The notes beneath the pieces were generated by a model that was given only the letters and a program-made list of their open reading frames with translations, made no database searches and had not been told where the DNA came from. From contig JANQMT010000175.1 in assembly GCA_028279945.1 (NCBI GenBank), positions 1 through 50,456 of the forward strand: a DNA stretch of 50,456 bases, in the 5' to 3' direction. Each line of letters opens with the position of its first letter. Position 1 is the stretch's first letter. This document shows, in pieces, positions 8,506 through 16,562 of this stretch. The position numbers and the translations under genes are program-made. The stretch comes from JAKSCF01 sp028279945. Its GTDB lineage: Bacteria; Bacillota; Clostridia; Peptostreptococcales; JAAYPU01.

Positions 8506-8533
8506 TTGACAATCATCTATGTATTGGTATATT
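8506..8533 (+). promoter_or_regulatory. Promoter of the arsR-acr3 operon
   Basis: TTGACA at 8506-8511, a 16-base spacer, and TATATT at 8528-8533. The 13-mer AATCATCTATGTA lies in the spacer (8511-8523) and again at 8546-8558, so the promoter is flanked by a repeated likely operator half. Confidence 0.7.
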
Positions 8534-8539
8534 CTACAT

Positions 8540-8555
8540 ATAGATAATCATCTAT
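8540..8555. promoter_or_regulatory. Candidate ArsR operator
   Basis: ATAGAT-AATC-ATCTAT is an inverted repeat at the expected transcription start. ArsR-type repressors bind short AT-rich palindromes in this position, so autoregulation released by arsenite is likely. Confidence 0.6.
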
Positions 8556-8598
8556 GTAATGGCTAAACAATGGCTAAACCATTGTTCCACTATCGTTT
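8554..8598. repeat. 11-bp repeat cluster in the arsR leader
   Basis: Two forward 11-mers (ATGTAATGGCT, AAACAATGGCT) then, after one base, two in reverse orientation (AACCATTGTTC, CACTATCGTTT). AACAATGG and CCATTGTT can form a hairpin just upstream of the arsR ribosome binding site. The larger array at 10756-10888 is built from the same unit. Confidence 0.75.
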
Positions 8599-8618
8599 TA
8601 AAGAAAGAAGGTTTGCGT

Positions 8619-8945
8619 ATGAGTGATACACCTTTTGATGAAAAAATAATAATATTTAAAGCACTGTCGGATTTTAACCGATTGAGAATTATGGATATAC
8701 TTTCTTGTGGAGAGATTTGCGCATGCAAGATGCTTGAGGATTTTGATATCACACAGCCTACTTTATCTCATCATATGAAAGTATTAATGGATTGTCGGTT
8801 GGTTATTGGGCGAAAAGAAGGTAAATGGATGCACTATTCAATTAATAAAGAAAAAGTAGATGAGTTTATTGAGTTTATTCAATACTTAACCAATGATAAA
8901 GAAAATTGTATTTGTAAAGTGGAAAGAGGTAGAAATGATGAATAA
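8619..8945 (+). CDS. arsR: ArsR family arsenite-responsive repressor
   Basis: A 108-residue winged-helix metalloregulator. The sensing helix carries CGEICACKML, matching the ELCVCDL-type As(III)/Sb(III) site, and the recognition helix is TQPTLSHHMKVL. The C-terminus has two more cysteines (CIC). I start at ATG 8619, seven bases after AGAAGG. A longer frame from 8559 only translates the 11-bp repeats and has no ribosome binding site. It overlaps the acr3 start by eight bases, and the two form an operon controlled by the operator at 8540. Confidence 0.92.
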   Translation: MSDTPFDEKIIIFKALSDFNRLRIMDILSCGEICACKMLEDFDITQPTLSHHMKVLMDCRLVIGRKEGKWMHYSINKEKVDEFIEFIQYLTNDKENCICKVERGRNDE

Positions 8946-9972
8946 AGGCATAAGTTTCTTTGAGAAATATTTGACGGTTTGGGTAGGACTCTGCATGATT
9001 ACGGGAGTGTTAATAGGTATTTATTTACCTGCCGTCCCAGAACTTTTAAGTCAGTTTGAATACGCATCTATATCTATACCGGTTGCCATTCTCATATGGT
9101 TAATGATTTATCCAATGATGCTAAAGGTAGATTTTGCAAGCATCATTAATGTTAGAAATAACCCCAAGGGTTTAGTTGTGACTTGGGTGACCAATTGGTT
9201 CATAAAGCCTTTTACGATGTATGGAATCGCTTCACTTTTTTTCTTTATCATTTTTAAGGGTTTGATTCCTCCTGACATTGCACGCCAATATTTGGCCGGA
9301 GCAGTTTTATTGGGTGCAGCACCATGTACTGCTATGGTCTTTGTTTGGAGTTATTTAACTAAGGGAAATTCCGGATATACCCTTGTACAGGTGGCAACCA
9401 ATGATTTGATTATTTTAGTTGCTTTTACACCCATTGTTGCATTTTTATTGGGGGTAAGTAATATAGCCGTACCGTGGAATACACTTATTTTATCGGTAGT
9501 ACTTTTTGTTGTTATTCCCCTTACTGCAGGATGGATAACCAGAGTACATGTGACTAAGAAAAAGGGACTGCAATACTTTGAAGAGCAATTTATTCCTAAA
9601 TTTGGGGATGTTACCATTGTTGGATTGTTATTGACTTTAGTTATTATCTTTTCCTTCCAGGGAGAAATCATTGTCAACAACCCATTACACATTGCATTAA
9701 TTGCAGTACCCCTTACCATCCAGACCGTATTTATTTTCTTCATTGCATACATTTGGGCGAAACTATGGAAAATACCTCATGAAATCGCAGCACCTGCAGG
9801 TATGATCGGTGCCAGTAACTTTTTCGAGTTGGCAGTAGCAGTAGCCATATCCATATTTGGTTTGAAATCACTTGCGGCATTGGCCACTATAGTAGGTGTT
9901 CTGGTAGAAGTTCCTGTTATGTTAATGTTAGTTGCAATAGCAAATAAAACCCGCCATTGGTTTGCAAATTAA
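8938..9972 (+). CDS. acr3: Arsenite efflux permease Acr3
   Basis: A 344-residue, ten-helix membrane protein of the bile acid:sodium symporter superfamily, Acr3 branch. Family motifs seen are the GAAPCTAMVFVWS segment with the essential conserved Cys, IMYPM-like IYPMMLKVDF, and the C-terminal GASNFFELAVAVAI. It exports As(III) as arsenite. Two adjacent ATGs (8935, 8938) are possible; I chose the second, eight bases from AGAGG. It is translationally coupled to arsR. No arsenate reductase gene is visible in the window. Confidence 0.94.
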   Translation: MNKGISFFEKYLTVWVGLCMITGVLIGIYLPAVPELLSQFEYASISIPVAILIWLMIYPMMLKVDFASIINVRNNPKGLVVTWVTNWFIKPFTMYGIASLFFFIIFKGLIPPDIARQYLAGAVLLGAAPCTAMVFVWSYLTKGNSGYTLVQVATNDLIILVAFTPIVAFLLGVSNIAVPWNTLILSVVLFVVIPLTAGWITRVHVTKKKGLQYFEEQFIPKFGDVTIVGLLLTLVIIFSFQGEIIVNNPLHIALIAVPLTIQTVFIFFIAYIWAKLWKIPHEIAAPAGMIGASNFFELAVAVAISIFGLKSLAALATIVGVLVEVPVMLMLVAIANKTRHWFAN

Positions 9973-10033
9973 TATAATTTCTTATTAGGCTTTACAATTT
10001 AAAGTATTAGACTAGTTGAATTAAGTGCTCGTT

Positions 10034-10076
10034 AATTGAATGCAGGTGATGAATATTTATGCGCCTGCATTCAATT
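10034..10076. repeat. Large hairpin containing the ATGAATGCAGGTG repeat
   Basis: Arms 10034-10048 and 10062-10076 (AATTGAATGCAGGTG / CGCCTGCATTCAATT) make a 15-bp stem with one G-T pair and a 13-base loop. No T-run follows. The left arm is the motif also found at 61-73 and 50351-50363. It could close the arsR-acr3 transcript or be a repeat element. Confidence 0.6.
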
Positions 10077-10197
10077 TATCGACAATCTGACGTATCTTAT
10101 TATTGATAAAATGTGTCTTTTTTTTCGAAAAAATATATATAATATTTAAAATTTACTTTACAATTGTATTAAGTTCATAACTTTGGGAGGTTATATG

Positions 10198-10749
10198 ATG
10201 AGTAAGTTTAAGTATGCTTTTTTGTTGAATTCAGAAACCCTAACGCCTGAAAATTATACAGGCACTATTGAATCGGATACCTTTATTGCTAGTGTGTATG
10301 CTGTTAATTCAATGGAAATGGCATGTGAAACTTCAAAAAAACTGATTGACGACGGTGTTCAACGCATTGACTTATGTGGTGATTTTGATGAGGAGAAATC
10401 AGAACAGATTAAGTCTTATGTAGGCAAGTCATTTGACATTGCTTATGTAAAGTACACTGAATCAGAAAAGGAAAAATATAATGCTTTAGGAGATGATATT
10501 GATACATACGGCATTATCATTAAAGAAGAAGGCTATGACCCTAACCAACATTTTTTAGATCTTAAGTCTGATGAACTATATACTCGGGTAGTATGCGTCG
10601 GTACTATGGATGAAGCCTGCCGGGAGGCAAAAAAAATGGTAGAAAGTGATATTGCTTTTATTGAGCTATGCAGTAATTTTGATGAAAAAGCTGGAAATAA
10701 AATCGTGGATGCCATAAATGGTAAAATACCCGTAGGGTATGGGGGATAA
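10198..10749 (+). CDS. DUF6506 family protein with two tandem copies of the domain
   Basis: A 183-residue soluble protein made of two related halves, about residues 3-85 and 103-183. Each half has a strand-helix pattern and the family motif: RIDLCGDFDEEKSEQI in the first, FIELCSNFDEKAGNKI in the second. Each half ends in a strand with GKxxx(I/V). This matches DUF6506, whose members are normally a single domain of about 100 residues. Function is unknown. GGGAGG supports ATG 10198. It lies alone, followed by the 11-bp repeat array. An internal duplication and fusion is the simplest origin. Confidence 0.75.
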   Translation: MSKFKYAFLLNSETLTPENYTGTIESDTFIASVYAVNSMEMACETSKKLIDDGVQRIDLCGDFDEEKSEQIKSYVGKSFDIAYVKYTESEKEKYNALGDDIDTYGIIIKEEGYDPNQHFLDLKSDELYTRVVCVGTMDEACREAKKMVESDIAFIELCSNFDEKAGNKIVDAINGKIPVGYGG

Positions 10750-10755
10750 AAGACT

Positions 10756-10888
10756 GAACAATGGTGGAACGATGGCTGAACAATAGTTAAGCAATGGTTG
10801 AACGATAGCTGAACAATGGCGGAACAATCGTTTAACCATTGTTTCACTATCGCTTAACTACCGTTTAACTATTGCTTACCTATGTTCC
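10756..10888. repeat. Array of 12 phased 11-bp repeats in opposing orientation
   Basis: From 10756 there are seven forward units (GAACAATGGTG, GAACGATGGCT, GAACAATAGTT, AAGCAATGGTT, GAACGATAGCT, GAACAATGGCG, GAACAATCGTT), one spacer base, then units in reverse orientation (AACCATTGTTT, CACTATCGCTT, AACTACCGTTT, AACTATTGCTT) and a partial one. Periodicity is exactly 11 and the array fills the gap between two convergent genes. The variable sites are nearly all A/G or T/C transitions. It can fold into a long hairpin and might act as a bidirectional transcription barrier. Confidence 0.88.
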
Positions 10889-11601
10889 TAATCTTCTATA
10901 ATAGATCCGTCTGTACCAATGGTTACGATGCTCCAAGGTATCATTTTACCGCTATTTTGCAGTGCTTGAATAGCAGCGTTGGATAGACCGCCGCAACATG
11001 GTACTTGCATTCTCAAAACCGTAACACTCTTAATATTATTCATTTTAATAATATTGGTTAATTTTTCTGAGTAATCAACGTGGTCCAGCTTAGGACAACC
11101 TATAAGAGTAATTTTATTTTTCATAAAATCATTATGAATATTGCCGTATGCAAATGCTGAACAATCGGCTGCAACTAATAAATGAGCGTTATTAAAGTAT
11201 GGTGCATTAGGAGGTACGAGTTGTATTTGGCAGGGCCACTGATTAAGCTGTGACATAACCGGCTCGGTAGACTTTGTTTCTACAGGTTGTTCTTTTCTTT
11301 GTATTGTTTTTGAATGAGTGCCTGGACAGCCACAAGCTAAGTTAGGCACTTCCACTGATTTTTTTTCTTCCATGCGTTTTTTAACAGCCGCTTCATCAAA
11401 GGCATCAGCTTCTCTTTCTTCCATCGTAATAGCTCCTGTTGGACATTCCGGCAGGCAATCACCTAAACCGTCACAATAAGATTCAGAGACTAATTTGGCT
11501 TTTCCGTCAACCAATTGAAGCGCGCCTTCATGACAAGCATCAATACATATTCCGCAACCGTTACACTTATCTTCATCTATTTTAATAATATTTCTTTTCA
11601 T
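10888..11601 (-). CDS. 4Fe-4S dicluster ferredoxin-type protein
   Basis: A 237-residue protein. The N-terminal ferredoxin domain (1-60) has one canonical cluster site (CNGCGICIDACHEG) and a second altered one (CDGLGDCLPECPTG). A linker with CGCPG and a C-terminal domain with CPKLDHVDY and VPCCGG follow. The family is common in strict anaerobes and is usually annotated only as iron-sulfur or 4Fe-4S binding protein. The partner and redox role are unknown. It is divergent from a Crp/Fnr gene, which probably controls it. AAGGAG lies just upstream of its ATG. Confidence 0.85.
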   Translation of the reverse strand: MKRNIIKIDEDKCNGCGICIDACHEGALQLVDGKAKLVSESYCDGLGDCLPECPTGAITMEEREADAFDEAAVKKRMEEKKSVEVPNLACGCPGTHSKTIQRKEQPVETKSTEPVMSQLNQWPCQIQLVPPNAPYFNNAHLLVAADCSAFAYGNIHNDFMKNKITLIGCPKLDHVDYSEKLTNIIKMNNIKSVTVLRMQVPCCGGLSNAAIQALQNSGKMIPWSIVTIGTDGSIIED

Positions 11602-11679
11602 GTTTACATCTCCTTTTCAATTTTTAAATATTTTGTGTTGTTTGTAAAGTAATTATAATATAATAGAAAAAGAAAATCG

Positions 11680-11693
11680 GTAGCTTTAGCTAC
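11680..11693. promoter_or_regulatory. Palindrome between ferredoxin and Crp/Fnr genes
   Basis: GTAGCTTTAGCTAC is a perfect 14-bp palindrome (six-base arms, TT centre) 17 bases before the regulator start codon. It could be an autoregulatory operator, but no family consensus supports this. Confidence 0.4.
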
Positions 11694-11709
11694 AAAATGA
11701 GGTGATAGC

Positions 11710-12402
11710 ATGTATGAAAAATGGATTAATGTTCTTTCTAAAACATTACTTTTTAAAGACATACAACCGGAACATCTAATGAGTATGGCACAATGCATAC
11801 AGCCTAGAGTATGTCACTATAAAAAGCATGAATACATTGCAATAGCCGGTGACGATTTTGAAGGAGTAGGTATTATATTATCGGGGGCTGCTTCAGTGAT
11901 AAAAGAAAATGCAGCTGGAAATCGTGTCATCATTTCTATGTTAGATGAAAGTGATATGTTTGGTGAAATGGCTGCTTTTTCAAGTTTAGCTAAGTGGCCG
12001 GCATCCGTTCAGGCTCAAAACCCTGTAACTGCATTATTCATTCCGGGAGAAAAAATTGTAGGAAGCTGCCCAAATGCATGCGTTGGTCACAAAAAGCTCA
12101 TTATTAATATGTTGAAAATTATATCAGAAAAAGCATTGATGCTGAATAAAAAAGTAGATTACCTATCCATTAAAAGTATGAGAGGTAAAATCAGTACATA
12201 CTTATTAGAGCAATACAACAAAGCCGGCAGCTTAATATTTATGCTTCCAATGAATCGTAATGAACTGGCCGATTTTTTAAATGTTTCCAGGCCGTCCATG
12301 TCTCGAGAGATGAGTCGATTAAGAGATGAAGGCATCATTGATTATTACATGTCATCTATTAAAATTAAGGATTTAGAAACCCTTAAAAAAATGACCGAAT
12401 AA
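11710..12402 (+). CDS. Crp/Fnr family transcriptional regulator
   Basis: A 230-residue regulator: cyclic-nucleotide-binding fold (about 10-130), a long dimer helix, and a winged helix with recognition segment NELADFLNVSRPSMSREMSRL. It lacks the cAMP-contacting residues of true CRP. Cysteines in QCIQPRVC and GSCPNACVG might bind a cluster or other redox signal, as in some anaerobe Fnr-like proteins. The start follows GAGGTGAT. Divergent from the iron-sulfur protein gene; redox or nitrosative-stress control of that gene is an inference from context. Confidence 0.88.
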   Translation: MYEKWINVLSKTLLFKDIQPEHLMSMAQCIQPRVCHYKKHEYIAIAGDDFEGVGIILSGAASVIKENAAGNRVIISMLDESDMFGEMAAFSSLAKWPASVQAQNPVTALFIPGEKIVGSCPNACVGHKKLIINMLKIISEKALMLNKKVDYLSIKSMRGKISTYLLEQYNKAGSLIFMLPMNRNELADFLNVSRPSMSREMSRLRDEGIIDYYMSSIKIKDLETLKKMTE

Positions 12403-12403
12403 C

Positions 12404-13513
12404 TTAAATGTTTTCTTCCTTCTTAAATTTTTTCTTGACATAAAAAATGACAAGAGAGGCCAATGGCAGAATGATCTGAAAAGGGATGGTGTAAAAAATA
12501 TAAATTTGTTCATAAAACAAAGTAACATCGGAATCGTTCATGTTAAGCGCTCGAATAGTGAGAGCGATGGATAAAACTGTTATTGGAAGCAATATGGTTT
12601 TGTAATCTTTTATATTTAATAACTGGGATAAGCAAATCATAAAAGCATAAAAAGGAAGAACAATTTGTAAAAATACGATCATAACGGTTTCTATATATAT
12701 CAATGCATCCACTCTTAAAATCACATCCCCTACGTTGACCAGTCGAATAGACTGAAAGGTCGTGTGCTTATATATTGAGCTTAAATCACCTAAAACGGCA
12801 ATATTGGTTATTTGATTAATGATAATAGATATCCCGGATAATAGGACTGCAAGCATTACGTATTTTAAGGTTTTTGAAATTTTGTCCTTTTTAGCTAAAG
12901 GAATGAGGGCTAAGAAACATAAAGATTCTCCATAATAAGTGCCTATCATATGAGCTGCGTGAAAAATATCTTTTATGGGGATAGTGGAAATAGGAAAAAG
13001 ATATTCGAAATCAAACTGGCCAATAAGCAAAAGATTACTTGAAAAGAAATAGATTAATGCAATTGAAAAAAAGATAAAGGATAAGTGAAAAATGGTTTTA
13101 ATGCCTTTCAATAAGGTATAATATACCACAATCCAGATTAAAATAATTGTAATTTCTTTGGGGGTATTCAAAAGCATGATGGTATGGGTAAAAGATGATA
13201 AATATTGTGAAACGTTAACACTTATCTGTAAAAAATATGAAGCATATAATACAGTGATTACTTTTCCAATAACCTTCCCAAACAGCTCATCATTAATAGT
13301 ATTTAAAGTTTTTCCTGGAAATTGAACTGCCAATTTGGAAAAAATAAAGATAATCAGTAAACCCTCAAAAAGAGCGATGATAGAAGAAACCCATGCAGCA
13401 TGCTCAGCAACACCTTCAGCGTCAGAGAGATAGGTGTTGATAACAAATAAAAAAGAAAACATTGTGAAAAATAATTGGAGATTGGTTGTTTTTGAAGCTG
13501 ACATGATACGCAC
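12404..13513 (-). CDS. gerAB: Spore germination permease, GerAB/GerKB family
   Basis: A 369-residue, ten-helix protein of the APC-superfamily germination permease family (GerAB). It is the B subunit of a germinant receptor in the spore inner membrane and is thought to hold the germinant site. The hydrophobic pattern covers the whole length and there is a basic C-terminal KKKFKKEE tail. It is last in the four-gene operon and starts 12 bases after the small subunit gene. Which germinant it recognises cannot be predicted. Confidence 0.9.
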   Translation of the reverse strand: MRIMSASKTTNLQLFFTMFSFLFVINTYLSDAEGVAEHAAWVSSIIALFEGLLIIFIFSKLAVQFPGKTLNTINDELFGKVIGKVITVLYASYFLQISVNVSQYLSSFTHTIMLLNTPKEITIILIWIVVYYTLLKGIKTIFHLSFIFFSIALIYFFSSNLLLIGQFDFEYLFPISTIPIKDIFHAAHMIGTYYGESLCFLALIPLAKKDKISKTLKYVMLAVLLSGISIIINQITNIAVLGDLSSIYKHTTFQSIRLVNVGDVILRVDALIYIETVMIVFLQIVLPFYAFMICLSQLLNIKDYKTILLPITVLSIALTIRALNMNDSDVTLFYEQIYIFYTIPFQIILPLASLVIFYVKKKFKKEENI

Positions 13514-13525
13514 CTCTTTAAAAGT

Positions 13526-13735
13526 TTATGGGTTTGTAAAAAATTTTACAGACAGTTGAATCAATTCTAAATAAGAAGGAACTCTAGCTTTTAAAATATA
13601 CAACAACAGTTCAACGTAACTTAAAATATAGGCCAATAAAGATACGATGGCTTCTTTCTGTTTTCTTTTCCTTATAAGGGGGACAATGGTAATAGCAGTC
13701 ATCAATAAAAGAAAAACAGTTACAAATATAATCAT
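13526..13735 (-). CDS. Small membrane protein of a germinant receptor operon (D-subunit-like)
   Basis: A 69-residue protein with two predicted membrane helices (about 2-20 and 29-48) separated by a strongly basic turn, RKRKQK. Similar small two-helix D subunits are encoded in many gerA-type operons and modulate receptor activity. Position between gerAC and gerAB and the correct spacing (17 and 12 bases) argue that it is real. Sequence conservation in this group is poor, so the assignment rests on context and topology. An overlapping reading frame at 13611-13802 is not credible. Confidence 0.7.
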   Translation of the reverse strand: MIIFVTVFLLLMTAITIVPLIRKRKQKEAIVSLLAYILSYVELLLYILKARVPSYLELIQLSVKFFTNP

Positions 13736-13752
13736 TGTATATCTTCTCCTTC

Positions 13753-14889
13753 TTATTCAAAATTGAAGAAAAGGCCGACTTCCGGTATTTCAACTGAAAC
13801 ATTAATGTTGATTTCTATTTTGGGATAAAGCTGATCCCAGTTGCTAACCAGTTCATCTTTACGGTGGGGATATTTTCTGATGAGCCGGTCACCCAATTGA
13901 AAAATATCAGCGTTATACTCTTTGGATTTTTTAACAGCAGACAGTATTTGCTGCTGGATTTTTTTACTGATCATATCTTCAATTTTATGTAAGCTTTCTT
14001 CTTTAAGCAGATCGACAGAACATGGAAACTCATGTATGTTACCTTTGGCGTGAACTTTTATATCTGCGGTTATTTGCTCATCTTTCATAGATACTGTGAT
14101 TTTGTTTTGTGAACTTTCAATATGAACTGTAAAATATTCTTCGGATTCAGAGCATTTTGCTAATAAAGAGCCTGTTGAAATCTTTTTGGTACACCATATT
14201 ATCCCATTTGTTTCTTCTTTGTTAAGGGTTCCAATCATTTTATTATGCTTAAAAACTGCAGACCCATCATATTGAATGCAGTCAGCGGTTTTGTCATACT
14301 TCAGCATACCTAAAACCAATGAGGATGTATCGCTTTGCAGAACATGCAATGAGTTATGCAGAGTTTGGATATAGGCATCACATAATGCATCTTGACTCCG
14401 AGATGCAAGATGACCGATATACATAGCAGGTATATCTTCAGTCTTACTATCAAATGCCAGTAATTGTTTTGCTTCACCTTTGGTAATAAAAGGCCATAAA
14501 ATAGTTCTAACTTCCGGATTACGGACAAAACCTTCAATCACAGGATAGATACTATCTTTGACGATATCTTCGCTGATTAAAAGGATTTGACTATGAGGAT
14601 AATATAAGGACCTGCTTTGTGTGTTAATATCGTTATGTAATGCGTCGTGCACGGTTTGACCTTCAGAAGAAATATTAACATATGGCTTTCTTGAGCTTTC
14701 ACTGCCGTCTTGTGAACTGATATTGGGAATATTGATAATCTGACTGGTTACGTTGTATTTTTGACTCGTGCTTTGATCTACTGCAATTCCGGCAACAATA
14801 GCTAGTTCATTGGTTTCTTTACTGTCCCAGCAACCGGTAAGAAATAATAAAACACATATAGAAAATATATAAAAAAAATTTTTTAACAT
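13753..14889 (-). CDS. gerAC: Germinant receptor lipoprotein, Ger(x)C family
   Basis: A 378-residue lipoprotein with a signal peptide ending in the lipobox LTGCWD (Cys 20), directly followed by the family hallmark ELAIVAGIAVDQ. It is the C subunit of the receptor, anchored on the outer face of the inner spore membrane. Family features further in include SEGQTVHDAL, SHSQI-like PHSQILLISED and the C-terminal NWDQLYPKIEININV. Length is normal. It lies 12 bases after gerAA. Confidence 0.92.
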   Translation of the reverse strand: MLKNFFYIFSICVLLFLTGCWDSKETNELAIVAGIAVDQSTSQKYNVTSQIINIPNISSQDGSESSRKPYVNISSEGQTVHDALHNDINTQSRSLYYPHSQILLISEDIVKDSIYPVIEGFVRNPEVRTILWPFITKGEAKQLLAFDSKTEDIPAMYIGHLASRSQDALCDAYIQTLHNSLHVLQSDTSSLVLGMLKYDKTADCIQYDGSAVFKHNKMIGTLNKEETNGIIWCTKKISTGSLLAKCSESEEYFTVHIESSQNKITVSMKDEQITADIKVHAKGNIHEFPCSVDLLKEESLHKIEDMISKKIQQQILSAVKKSKEYNADIFQLGDRLIRKYPHRKDELVSNWDQLYPKIEININVSVEIPEVGLFFNFE

Positions 14890-14901
14890 AAATATCTCCT
14901 G

Positions 14902-16431
14902 TTATTTATTTGGATATCTTCTTATATTTTTCTTAGATTTAAAATGTTTTCTAATAAAAACGTCTTTTAAGTCATTAAAGTTAAATGGTGCAATTGGATA
15001 CAAATACGGTGTATGAAAAGATTTTAATGATGCCAAATGAATAAGGACTATTATAGCTCCAATCAAAATTCCAAATGCCCCCAATGTTGCTGATAAACCC
15101 AAAAACATAAAACGCAAAAATACGATGGAATCATTAAGGGTAGGAATAATAAAAGATGAAATGGCGGTAATTGAAATCACAATAACCATGGGTTCACCGA
15201 TTAATCCTGCGGATACCGCAGCTTCTCCTAAAACCAAAGCGCCTACAATACTGATGGTTTGACCAATAGGGCGAGGGAGTCGTATTCCGGCTTCTTTTAA
15301 TATTTCAAAAGTCACGATCATAACCAATGATTCAAGAACTGATGGAAAAGGAACACTTTCACGAGCTTTTGCCATTGAAATCAATAATGGAGTAGGTATC
15401 AATTCTTGATGAAAAGAAACCAATGTAATATAAATAGAAGGTGCTAAAATACTGATGGTATATGAAAAAAAGCGAATCATTCGGATAAAGCTGGAGTAAA
15501 ATGGTCGGGCATAATAATCTTCTGCGCTTTGAAAATGTTCGACAAATAATGCCGGTACAGTCAGAACACAAGGTGTACCATCAACAAAAATGGCTACTTT
15601 TCCTTCCAAGACCTTAGACGCAAGGGTATCCGGCCTTTCGGTGTAATCAACCATTGGAAAAAGAGAATATTTATGATCTTCTATTAACTCTTCTATATAA
15701 CCTGAATCCAGGATTTCATCCGTGTCTATGGCATATAACCTATCTCTAACCTCTTCTACCAGATTAGAATGTGCAATACCTTTAAAATAAGCCATTACAA
15801 CAGATGTGTTGGTGTTATTTCCAATTTTAAAATCTTCAAATCTTAAATTTGGATGAACAATTTTTCTTCTAAGCATACTCATATTGACTTTTATGGTTTC
15901 TGTAAACCCTTCTCTGGGACCGCGTATGGTAACATTGGTCTGAGGTTCACTGATGCTTCTTTTGTCCCATTTTTTGGTATTAATAATCAATGCATCACTA
16001 AAACCATCTAAGAGCAATAAAGTGTCTCCATATAGTACACTATTGGTGAGCTTAACCAAATCATTAGAAGACTCTGTATGGCCTGTAGAAAGAAAGTATT
16101 CACCAAAAATTTGGATATCATAGTTGAAATCACTTGTTTTTTCTTTGTGGCCATATACTAAGATGGGTTTAAAAATACTCTCATTAATAATATCTTTATT
16201 CACCATACCATTGACATAAATGATCGTTCCTTTTAGTTGACGCTGTTCTCCTAAGTAAATTTTGCTGTAAATGATATCCATGCTGCTGCCTAATACTTCT
16301 TTGAGCAAAGCGATATTTTTATCTAAATTTTTATGTAGATGAATATTGGTTAAAGCAAAATTATTTTTATTGATTGCATTGCTTGAGGGGTGGGCATGAA
16401 AAATTTTTTTTATAAAATTAAACACTAACAT
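14902..16431 (-). CDS. gerAA: Germinant receptor subunit, GerAA/SpoVAF family
   Basis: A 509-residue A subunit. A large soluble N-terminal domain (1-300) is followed by the membrane part with the conserved ESLVMIVTFEILKEAG and RPIGQTISIVGALVLGEAA segments. YVNGMV, VRGPREGF-like TIRGPREGF and ERPDTLA are further family motifs. First gene of the operon AA-AC-D-AB. It works with the other subunits to sense nutrients and trigger ion release from the dormant spore. Confidence 0.94.
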   Translation of the reverse strand: MLVFNFIKKIFHAHPSSNAINKNNFALTNIHLHKNLDKNIALLKEVLGSSMDIIYSKIYLGEQRQLKGTIIYVNGMVNKDIINESIFKPILVYGHKEKTSDFNYDIQIFGEYFLSTGHTESSNDLVKLTNSVLYGDTLLLLDGFSDALIINTKKWDKRSISEPQTNVTIRGPREGFTETIKVNMSMLRRKIVHPNLRFEDFKIGNNTNTSVVMAYFKGIAHSNLVEEVRDRLYAIDTDEILDSGYIEELIEDHKYSLFPMVDYTERPDTLASKVLEGKVAIFVDGTPCVLTVPALFVEHFQSAEDYYARPFYSSFIRMIRFFSYTISILAPSIYITLVSFHQELIPTPLLISMAKARESVPFPSVLESLVMIVTFEILKEAGIRLPRPIGQTISIVGALVLGEAAVSAGLIGEPMVIVISITAISSFIIPTLNDSIVFLRFMFLGLSATLGAFGILIGAIIVLIHLASLKSFHTPYLYPIAPFNFNDLKDVFIRKHFKSKKNIRRYPNK

Positions 16432-16562
16432 TACTCCAATACATTTATTTCTATAAAATGTAAATTATAATGGTTAGTATATGTATTTATTTAAAAAATA
16501 CATATAGAAAATAGAATATGGAAATGATGTTTAATAAATAGAGCAGCAGAAAGGTGTTTATG

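Noticed and set aside
8559..8618. N-terminal extension of ArsR by 20 residues
   Set aside because: It covers the repeats, lacks a ribosome binding site and family similarity; ATG 8619 has AGAAGG at seven bases.
10533..10847. 104-residue minus-strand frame
   Set aside because: It is a translation of the 11-bp repeat array running into the antisense of the DUF6506 gene; the 11-base repeat gives a false periodic protein.
10756..10888. CRISPR array
   Set aside because: Units are 11 bp with no spacers, degenerate, and inverted halfway; no cas genes are present.
13611..13802. 63-residue minus-strand frame overlapping gerAC and the small subunit
   Set aside because: It is out of frame with both real genes and lacks a ribosome binding site and membrane or domain features.
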